Shown: piece after piece, positions 7,601 to 13,376 of the stretch
Numbering within the stretch: position 1 is the first letter of the stretch
How the letters are laid out: each line of letters starts with the position of its first letter
Source: Bacteroidales bacterium UBA6397
GTDB lineage: Bacteria; Bacteroidota; Bacteroidia; Bacteroidales; UBA932
Direction: 5' to 3'
DNA: 13,376 nt
Assembly: GCA_002439875.1 (NCBI GenBank)
Contig: DJQB01000021.1
Span: 1 to 13,376 of the forward strand
The notes under the pieces: generated by a model
Told to the model about the DNA's origin: nothing
The model's database searches: none
Seen by the model: the letters and a program-made list of their open reading frames with translations, nothing else
Position numbers and translations under genes: made by a program

Positions 7601-10206
7601 GAAGGTCATCCAAGACTGATCCTGACGCTTTGACAATGCTGTCGTTCTCCACTGACAAGGAATCCTACGAGGTCGGAGAAAAGGTGACCGTTTATATTCC
7701 GGCCACGTCAAAAGGGCAGGCGCTCATCTCGCTGGAGAACTCAAGGAAAGTCATCGCCAGGGAATGGGTGAAGACTTCCGGCGAGAGTGATGTGGCATAC
7801 TCCTTCAAGGTCACTCCGGAGATGGCTCCGAATTTCTACATCCACATCACCCTTGTACAGCCGCACGAAAGAACCGACAACGACCTTCCGATCAGGCTCT
7901 ACGGAGTGAGGCCGGTGCTGGTCAACGACAAGGAATCGCACCTTGAGCCAGTCATTTCTATGCCCGACGTGCTCCGCCCTGAGGAGGATTTCAAGATCAA
8001 GGTCAAAGAAAAGAACGGCAGACCGATGACCTACACTTTGGCCATTGTGGACGAGGGGCTTCTTGACCTCACGTCATTCAAGACGCCGGACCCTTGGAAT
8101 GCGATGTATGCCAGGGAAGCGCTCGGTGTCAGCACCTGGGATCTCTACGACGATGTCATCGGAGCCTACAGCGGCAGATTCTCGCCGATGTTCAGCATCG
8201 GAGGCGACGAGAACCTTATCATCGACGCAAAAAAGGACAACCGGTTCAACGCAGTGGTCAAGTACCTCGGCCCGTTCTCGCTGCAGAGCGGCTCGGCCAC
8301 ACATAAGGTCAAACTACCTTTGTACGTCGGAAGTGTCCGGGTGATGCTTGTGGCGGCAAGGGACGGAGCCTACGGCAATGCAGAGAAGACTGTCCCGGTA
8401 AGGTCTCCGCTAATGGTTCTCCCTACCCTGCCAAGAGTCATAGGAGTAGGTGAGAAGGTCGTGATGCCTGTAAATGTCTTCGCCCTTGAGGACGAAGTCA
8501 GGGACGCTGATGTAAGCGTCAAGGTTGACGGGCCTCTGAGGATAACCGGGGACACAAACTCTTCTGTGCAATTCAGCAAACCGGGAGACAAGATGGTCAA
8601 GTTCAACCTTGAGGCCACAGGAACCGGAACAGCCAAAGTGATTGTCACCGCCAAGGGCAACGGGCAAAAGGCTTGCGGGAAGATTTCCATTGAGGTGCGC
8701 ACGCCTAACCCGCCGGTAATCTCCGTGACAAGGGCTATGATCAGCAAAGGCGACACCAAGCATTTCGGATTCTCCGCTTTCAAGTCTGATGACAGCCAAT
8801 GGGCGACCTTGGAACTCACCGGCTTCCCGTCGGTTGACTGCGGAGGTATATTCTCTTTCCTGACAAATTACACATACAACTGCACTGAGCAGATCTCTGC
8901 CAAGGGAATAAGTCTTCTTGCGATCAGGAATATGCTTCCTGAAGACAAGCAGAAACAAATAGACAAGATGATTCCAGAGCTGCTTCAGCAACTGTACCAA
9001 CGGCAGCTTGGCAACGGTGGCTTCGTCTATTGGCCTGGTGACGCTGACGCCGGCGGATGGGTAAGTTCAATGGCTGGAAAGTTTATGATCTCAGCGTCAC
9101 AGAATGGCTTCAGTGTCAGCAAGGGAGTCCTGGCCAGCTGGTCAAGATTCCAAAAGCGGAATGTGCAAGACTACCGTAATTCCGATAATGGAGGCCTCGG
9201 AGACCTTGAGCAGGCCTATAGGCTTTACACTTTGGCGCTTAACGGAGAGACGGAAAGCGGAGCGATGAACAGGCTGAGAGAAAGCGAGAGCCTCTCCGGA
9301 CAGGCCGCATGGATGCTTGCGTCCACCTACGCCGTCACCGGAAAGAAGACAGTGGCGGAGGAAATCATCGCAGGGCTTAAAACGAACTTCTCCGATTACC
9401 CGGAGACCGACAGGACGTTCGGCTCTCCGGTAAGGGACAAGGCCGTGGCCCTTGAGGCCTTGGTTCTCAACGACGCGTTGCCGGAAGCCATGGATGTCGC
9501 CCAGGAAATCGCCGACGCGATCGACGGAGGGTGGTACACCACACAGGAAATCGCTTTCGCGACCTGCGCGATGAGAGATCTCGCAAGGAAAGTAGGATCA
9601 GACACAATTTCGGCGGAGGTAAGGCAAGGCGAAAACACGGCCGAAGTTAGGAGCGCCAAGTCAATCGGCCGTGCCACAGTGGACACCGAAAGCGGAAGCA
9701 TTGACATCACAAATAAGATGAACGGAAGCCTTTACGCGACTTTGATCACGTCTGTCATACCGGAATCCTGTGACAAGGTCGAGGCAAGGTCCAGCGGTTT
9801 GAGACTGAATGTCAGCTACAGCACACTGACCGGCAAGCGTCTGAACCCGGACAGAATCACCCAGGGGACGGACTTCACAGTGGCCATCACCGTAGGCAAC
9901 ACAAGCGGTGTCAGGGACTGCGACAATCTGGCCCTCACGGAAATGATTCCTTCCGGTTGGGAGATAGTGAACGACAGACTCTATGGAGGCGAGATCTCAA
10001 AGGCCTCATTCCATTACCGTGACATCAGGGATGACCGTGTCATCTGGTTCTTCGACCTTCCAAAAGGTACTAGCAAGACATTCAGGATCAAGATGCATGC
10101 ATCGTACCAAGGCGAGTTTATACTCCCTGCCGTGAAGTGCGAGGCTATGTACGCCCCTCGCATCAGCGCCAACACGGCTTCCGGCACGGCGAAAGTCACT
10201 GAATAG
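4666..10206 (+). CDS. Bacterial alpha-2-macroglobulin family lipoprotein with thioester motif
   Basis: This 1846-residue protein belongs to the YfhM-like bacterial alpha-2-macroglobulins, periplasmic traps thought to bind attacking proteases covalently. An N-terminal signal ends at a likely lipidated C26 (sequence NSSC, a loose lipobox); the residues after it, SRFG, do not resemble a surface-export signal, so a periplasm-facing anchor is likely. Visible domains are N-terminal macroglobulin domains, a D/W/Y-rich insert (about 475-515), the MG2 motif GERGVWRPGD (633-642), the A2M domain (about 1125-1260, with VDEGLLDL), the thioester domain with CTEQ at C1406-Q1409, and a C-terminal MG10-like domain. 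The residue before the thioester Cys is Asn, where Gly is usual. It is longer than E. coli YfhM (about 1650). It is transcribed with pbpC, its usual partner. The ATG is preceded only by a weak AAGG. Confidence 0.93.
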   Translation: MNIRISIKTVIAILSMAMVLLANSSCSRFGKSKGQSIEFATFIKAYTGGVISDKSTIRVELASDIPEVTAGTDLKDGILTFTPAVKGTARWVSGSMIEFIPETGALKQGQSYTGKLRLDRIQKVGGRKFKKFSFKFLVAIKEAVLSVNEITITAASPEKASVEGTISLTEELSLEKVQGMLEYDYPQKCEEVSVTAGTDPLNYHFEIIGLPRDTKDRTLGISLKAGDTGFVTDSRLEIKIPAMNDFKVLSAERVEADDPYIDIYFTEALADVSDDSGLLTLEGVGRSYIQAENAHVKIYYENPDDKPLMLKISGAVSSHDGTRLGADYSKNFSTTEVKPAVEIPVTGNILPDSKELILPFKAVNLNAVDIRVIQIYEDNVLMFLQDNNLSGDNSLRRCGRLVYKRCMRLDSDPSKNLHKWQDYSVDLSGLFRQEPGAIYRIRISFKQEYSVYGKNDSFKSGTPSDKMVSLSAEDITDRDNDDWDTPSPYYYDDFHDWEKYNWKDRDNPLKPSYYMQDGRFPAINLLTSNLGLIAKYAGGNKLWVSVSDIIDATPVFNAELYVYNYQLKEIGYAKTGTDGMAELQLSGKPFVVVAKRGGATSYLKVTEGEQKSLSRFDAGGKVLEKGLKAFIYGERGVWRPGDTLHVTMILDDRENKVPDNHPAVMELYTPQGQFYTKQINTNAKNGFYAFTIPTKDEDPTGIWHAYLKIGGATFHKSLRIESIKPNRLRINLDLENKTIDGGRNVPVCISADWLTGPPASGLAAKVTMALRKGPSTFKGFEGYNFSSPLSEFSASEHQLINTRLNSNGQARLNVMMPSAENAPGMLKADIVTTVEEQGGDVSFNSMTVPYSPYSSYVGVNVPKEGNGHYLETDKDYIVSIAVVDKNGVKVAGHNLKYTIYKMKWSWWWESRSESLDSYVNSPSANIIATGTIKSSNGDGAIPFRVDYPEWGRYLVLVTDTESGHTAGDVIYVDWPDYRGRSSKTDPDALTMLSFSTDKESYEVGEKVTVYIPATSKGQALISLENSRKVIAREWVKTSGESDVAYSFKVTPEMAPNFYIHITLVQPHERTDNDLPIRLYGVRPVLVNDKESHLEPVISMPDVLRPEEDFKIKVKEKNGRPMTYTLAIVDEGLLDLTSFKTPDPWNAMYAREALGVSTWDLYDDVIGAYSGRFSPMFSIGGDENLIIDAKKDNRFNAVVKYLGPFSLQSGSATHKVKLPLYVGSVRVMLVAARDGAYGNAEKTVPVRSPLMVLPTLPRVIGVGEKVVMPVNVFALEDEVRDADVSVKVDGPLRITGDTNSSVQFSKPGDKMVKFNLEATGTGTAKVIVTAKGNGQKACGKISIEVRTPNPPVISVTRAMISKGDTKHFGFSAFKSDDSQWATLELTGFPSVDCGGIFSFLTNYTYNCTEQISAKGISLLAIRNMLPEDKQKQIDKMIPELLQQLYQRQLGNGGFVYWPGDADAGGWVSSMAGKFMISASQNGFSVSKGVLASWSRFQKRNVQDYRNSDNGGLGDLEQAYRLYTLALNGETESGAMNRLRESESLSGQAAWMLASTYAVTGKKTVAEEIIAGLKTNFSDYPETDRTFGSPVRDKAVALEALVLNDALPEAMDVAQEIADAIDGGWYTTQEIAFATCAMRDLARKVGSDTISAEVRQGENTAEVRSAKSIGRATVDTESGSIDITNKMNGSLYATLITSVIPESCDKVEARSSGLRLNVSYSTLTGKRLNPDRITQGTDFTVAITVGNTSGVRDCDNLALTEMIPSGWEIVNDRLYGGEISKASFHYRDIRDDRVIWFFDLPKGTSKTFRIKMHASYQGEFILPAVKCEAMYAPRISANTASGTAKVTE

Positions 10207-10209
10207 TCT

Positions 10210-12468
10210 ATGAGGAAGAAACTGCGATCAAGGATAGCGGCCGGTGTCATCATTGCCCTCTTGACCGCATATTTTTTCTGCCTACCCAAAGACCTGTTCA
10301 AAGGCACATCTTACTCCACAGTCGTCACAGACAGGAACGGAGAGCTGCTGGGAGCCCGGATAGCGAGTGACGGACAATGGAGGTTTCCTCCATCGGACAC
10401 TGTTCCGGATAGGTTCAAGACGGCCCTCATCGAGTTCGAGGACAGATGGTTCGCATACCACCCTGGCGTGAATCCGGTCGCAATAGCGCGCGCCGCAGTA
10501 GGCAATATCAAAGCCGGACACATCACCAGCGGGGGGAGCACAATCACCATGCAGGTAATCAGGATGTCCAGAGGACGGGAGCGTAACATCGGACAGAAAA
10601 TCATCGAGGCGATCCTCGCCACCCGCCTGGAACTAAGGTGCGGCAAGAGAGAGATTCTGAATCTATACGCCTCACACGCACCTTTCGGCGGGAATGTTGT
10701 CGGCTTGGAAGCAGCATCCTGGAGATATTTCGGAAGACCACCCGATGAGCTTTCCTGGGGCGAGGCCGCCACGCTCGCTGTGCTCCCTAACGCCCCGGCG
10801 GAAATCCATCCCGGCAAAAACAGGACAAGGCTGCTGGAAAAGCGCAACCGGTTGCTTGGCTCGCTCTACAAGCACGGACACCTCGACTCATTGGACCTTG
10901 TCCTTGCCTGCGAGGAGCCGCTTCCAGGTGAGCCTGTGGCACTGCCGCAGGAAGCACATCATTTAACTGAGTACTATTGGAAAACCTCCCCAGGCAAACG
11001 GATCCGCACCACGATCGACATTCATCTGCAACGACAGGCGCAAGCCATAGTCAACCAATGGAACAATGAGTTCTCACAGACTGGAATATACGATCTTGCG
11101 GCGGTCGTGGAGGATGTGCGCACAGGCGAGACACTGGCCTACATCGGGAACGCCAATCCCGATCATAAACGTCCAGGAAGCGAGGTGGACATAATCCGCG
11201 CGCCAAGAAGCACCGGCAGCATTCTGAAACCTCTCCTGTACTGCTCGCTGCTTCAGGACGGCGAGATCCTGCCGAAAACTCTTCTGCCTGACGTGCCAAT
11301 AAACATCAACGGTTTCTCCCCGCAGAATTTCAACAGGCAGTTTTATGGGGCAGTCCCTGCCGACAAGGCTCTCGCCCGCTCGCTCAATGTGCCGTCCGTT
11401 CACCTCCTGCGTAGATTCGGAGTGCCGAAATTTCTGGATATTCTCAGGAAATGCGGGATAACGACATTGAACGGAAGCGCCTCGCACTACGGCCTCTCGC
11501 TCATACTCGGAGGAGCGGAAGGAACCCTCGGCGGCATCACATCGGCATATTCAAAAATGTCCGCATCCTACCAAAGCGCTGACACAACTCACGCGTCAAA
11601 GGCGGACAGGCTGCACAATTTCCCGCTGAAAGACAAATGCGCGCTGTGGTGGACATTCGACGCCCTGAAAGAGGTCAACAGACCTGACGAGATAGACTGG
11701 CATCTGATCGGATCGGTCAAGAAGGTGGCGTGGAAAACAGGCACCAGTTTCGGGTTCAGGGATGCGTGGGCGGTCGGAGTGACCGCTGACTACGCCGTCG
11801 GTGTCTGGGCAGGCAACGCCCAAGGGCAAGGAGTTCCCGGGCTGACGGGGGCACGCACGGCCGGACCTGTGATGTTCGACATATTCAACCTCCTCCCGAC
11901 CAAGGAATATGACAGTGAATATTCCTGGAACGGCTGGTTCAAGGAGCCGGTCTTCGGAGATTACATTGTCGCGGAAGTATGCCGTGAGTCCGGATGTCTG
12001 AAAGGGGTGTACTGCGAGGATTCAGACACTCTGATGCTGCCACGCAAATCAGTAAGGAGCGAAGTGTGCCCCTACCATCAGGTAGTGGATGGAGTCCGTA
12101 CGTTCATCATGCCGCCATCGATGGAATGGTACTACAGGCAGCATCATCCTGAATATGCCCCTGTGATTCCTAAAGGCAAGGCCGACGGTTCCACGATGGA
12201 ATTCATCTACCCTGAAAACGGAGCCGTGATCTACATTCCGCGCCAACTGGACGGATCAATCTCCGGCATAACATTCAATCTGGCGCACAGAACTCCAAGC
12301 GCCAATGTCTTTTGGCACCTGGACAACGACTATGCCGGACAGACTCAGATGATCCACCAGATGACGCTGAAGCCGTCGCCCGGCAGACACACCGTCACAG
12401 CCGTCGATGATTCCGGGAATTCCGTTTCCGTGGGATTCACCGTGGCGGAGAACAAGACTTTACGCTGA
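10210..12468 (+). CDS. pbpC: Penicillin-binding protein 1C (bifunctional glycosyltransferase/transpeptidase)
   Basis: This 752-residue class A penicillin-binding protein polymerises lipid II into glycan strands and has a transpeptidase domain for cross-linking. One N-terminal helix (about 8-25) anchors it in the inner membrane. The GT51 domain shows catalytic E77 in EDRWF and GGSTITMQ (108-115). The transpeptidase shows the S337-I-L-K340 active-site serine motif, S391-L-N393 and K509-T-G511. A C-terminal beta-sandwich (about 650-745, from FIYPENGA onward) is the PBP1C-specific BiPBP_C domain, which separates it from PBP1A and PBP1B. It starts 3 bases after the macroglobulin stop codon with no Shine-Dalgarno sequence of its own, suggesting translational coupling. 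All catalytic motifs are intact. Its stop codon abuts the stop of the converging protease gene. Confidence 0.95.
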   Translation: MRKKLRSRIAAGVIIALLTAYFFCLPKDLFKGTSYSTVVTDRNGELLGARIASDGQWRFPPSDTVPDRFKTALIEFEDRWFAYHPGVNPVAIARAAVGNIKAGHITSGGSTITMQVIRMSRGRERNIGQKIIEAILATRLELRCGKREILNLYASHAPFGGNVVGLEAASWRYFGRPPDELSWGEAATLAVLPNAPAEIHPGKNRTRLLEKRNRLLGSLYKHGHLDSLDLVLACEEPLPGEPVALPQEAHHLTEYYWKTSPGKRIRTTIDIHLQRQAQAIVNQWNNEFSQTGIYDLAAVVEDVRTGETLAYIGNANPDHKRPGSEVDIIRAPRSTGSILKPLLYCSLLQDGEILPKTLLPDVPININGFSPQNFNRQFYGAVPADKALARSLNVPSVHLLRRFGVPKFLDILRKCGITTLNGSASHYGLSLILGGAEGTLGGITSAYSKMSASYQSADTTHASKADRLHNFPLKDKCALWWTFDALKEVNRPDEIDWHLIGSVKKVAWKTGTSFGFRDAWAVGVTADYAVGVWAGNAQGQGVPGLTGARTAGPVMFDIFNLLPTKEYDSEYSWNGWFKEPVFGDYIVAEVCRESGCLKGVYCEDSDTLMLPRKSVRSEVCPYHQVVDGVRTFIMPPSMEWYYRQHHPEYAPVIPKGKADGSTMEFIYPENGAVIYIPRQLDGSISGITFNLAHRTPSANVFWHLDNDYAGQTQMIHQMTLKPSPGRHTVTAVDDSGNSVSVGFTVAENKTLR

Positions 12469-13269
12469 TTATTCGGAGGGTCTCTTGTAGCCGTCCTTTG
12501 TGGCCCTCTCCGACATCCTGGAGATTCTGTCCGCGGTAGCCGGATGAGTCGAGAACAACTGACCGACGGAAGATCCGGACGCGGCCTGGGTGCCGGAAGC
12601 CGTACTTCCACTGGAAAGTCTCTGAAGTTCCTCGAAAGCCATCGCCATAGCCCAAGGATTCTTGCCGGCACTCTTCAGAAAATCGTAGCCATAGTCATCA
12701 GCGGCGGTTTCCTGCTTTCTGGAGAAGCTGGCGCTCATCAAGGCCTCACCAAGATCTCCGAGCTGCGACGCTGTCAGGACAGCGACAGTCCCTCCGGTAG
12801 ACACCACGGCGTCTCTGAGAGCCGAAGTAAGAAGAGCTTGTTTGAACTGCATCTTGGAATGCTTGAGGGCGACATGACCGATCTCGTGGCCGACTACGCC
12901 AAGAGCCTCGTCATCAGTCATCGCATCCAGAAGCCCGGAATAAATCCTTACGCTGCCGTCAGCGCAAGCGAAAGCGTTCACTTCATTCGTCTTGTATACT
13001 TTGAAATTAAGCGGGATACCGTTCACCGAGGTGATCCCCGAAGTCATTTTCCTGACTCTCTTGACGTATGGACTGGTCTCAGGCAAAACAGTGTTCTCCG
13101 CATCCAGTTTCCGAACATACTGACTGACATAAGACTGGATCTGGGAGTCCGACAGAGTCGCGGCCTGTGCCACCTTGGCACCTCCGGAAAGGAGATAGGC
13201 GGCGTTGAATTGTTCTGAGCATGAGACACAAAGCATCACGACAGTAAAGAGGATCATCATCTTCCGCAT
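12469..13269 (-). CDS. M48-family zinc metalloprotease, lipoprotein
   Basis: This 266-residue protein has an N-terminal signal ending in a probable lipobox (CVSC, lipidated C17), placing it on the periplasmic face of a membrane. The M48 zinc site is complete: H128-E-I-G-H132 (HEXXH) and the third ligand E187 in QETAADDYG, with the family motifs NAFACADG (98-105) and STHPATADR (240-248). Overall it resembles LoiP/YggG-type proteases and the catalytic part of BepA, which act in envelope quality control; it has no TPR repeats, so it is not a full BepA. The exact substrate is unknown. It is monocistronic or ends its unit here, facing pbpC, and has its own promoter upstream. The region around residues 218-235 is a Ser/Gly/Thr-rich linker. 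Confidence 0.92.
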   Translation of the reverse strand: MRKMMILFTVVMLCVSCSEQFNAAYLLSGGAKVAQAATLSDSQIQSYVSQYVRKLDAENTVLPETSPYVKRVRKMTSGITSVNGIPLNFKVYKTNEVNAFACADGSVRIYSGLLDAMTDDEALGVVGHEIGHVALKHSKMQFKQALLTSALRDAVVSTGGTVAVLTASQLGDLGEALMSASFSRKQETAADDYGYDFLKSAGKNPWAMAMAFEELQRLSSGSTASGTQAASGSSVGQLFSTHPATADRISRMSERATKDGYKRPSE

Positions 13270-13294
13270 GGCAATAGATTATTTTACGAATATG

Positions 13295-13325
13295 CAAATA
13301 TAACCATTCGGCGGAATCCTTACAA
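13295..13325 (-). promoter_or_regulatory. Promoter of the M48 protease gene
   Basis: On the minus strand a TTG -33 element (13323-13325), a 20 bp spacer and TATATTTG (13295-13302) match the Bacteroidetes consensus with the same spacing as the A2M promoter. The start would fall near 13288, leaving a leader of about 20 bases. Confidence 0.6.
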
Positions 13326-13328
13326 TCG

Positions 13329-13376
13329 CTATGGGTGGTGATGCCTAAACATGCCCTCCTCGGTGACGTTTTGGCC
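13329..13376 (-). CDS. Possible 3' end of an unidentified gene (partial)
   Basis: In minus sense one frame is open from the window edge for 15 codons, ending GMFRHHP and a TAG at 13329-13331, immediately before the protease promoter. The layout (gene end, promoter, next gene in the same direction) makes it plausible as a C-terminal end, but 15 codons are too few to identify a family, and another minus-strand frame is also open here. It could be non-coding. Confidence 0.3.
   Translation of the reverse strand, partial: GQNVTEEGMFRHHHP

Noticed and set aside
12544..13218. 224-codon plus-strand open frame opposite the M48 protease
   Set aside because: The minus-strand frame has a complete lipobox, HEXXH site and third zinc ligand; the plus-strand product is low in recognisable features.
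13341..13376. Plus-strand ATG open to the right edge
   Set aside because: Only 12 codons, without a proper ribosome binding site or promoter in front.

Overview
This looks like an ordinary chromosomal segment from a member of the Bacteroidota, probably order Bacteroidales. The evidence is of four kinds: several upstream regions carry the Bacteroidetes promoter pattern (TTG/TTTG, 19-20 bp, TAnnTTTG); most genes have A-rich or very weak ribosome binding sites; the transporter is of the ureide-permease/GRP type typical of this phylum; and the alpha-2-macroglobulin has Bacteroidetes-style features. Base composition in the genes is roughly balanced. I cannot name genus or species.

Layout from left to right. 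Positions 1-183 (minus strand) hold a strong promoter followed by what looks like the leader of a ribosomal RNA operon whose 16S gene would lie beyond the left edge. A terminator at 284-315 ends a two-gene minus-strand operon: ribokinase (1404-2315) followed by a ten-helix sugar transporter (342-1367), together a small ribose (or related sugar) uptake and phosphorylation unit. A candidate promoter and an operator-like inverted repeat precede ribokinase. A strong terminator (2430-2467) closes the next minus-strand operon, groES-groEL (4145-4411 and 2500-4122).

A 254 bp divergent intergenic region (4412-4665) separates groES from a plus-strand pair: a 1846-residue thioester-containing alpha-2-macroglobulin lipoprotein (4666-10206) and, 3 bp further on, penicillin-binding protein 1C (10210-12468). 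This is the widespread bacterial A2M-PbpC pairing, interpreted in the literature as trapping invading proteases where peptidoglycan is being repaired. A periplasmic M48-family lipoprotein protease (12469-13269, minus strand) converges on pbpC with no base between the two stop codons. The last ~50 bases may hold the 3' end of another minus-strand gene.

All seven complete genes are intact and of recognisable families. I see no mobile element, CRISPR array, tRNA gene, phage gene or defence island, and no convincing undescribed system. The points most worth a second look are regulatory: a 10-base element shared, in transcript sense, by the regions upstream of groES and the macroglobulin gene; palindromes in the groES and rbsK upstream regions; the absence of a CIRCE element or consensus promoter before groES; and the zero-spacing convergence of pbpC and the protease gene.
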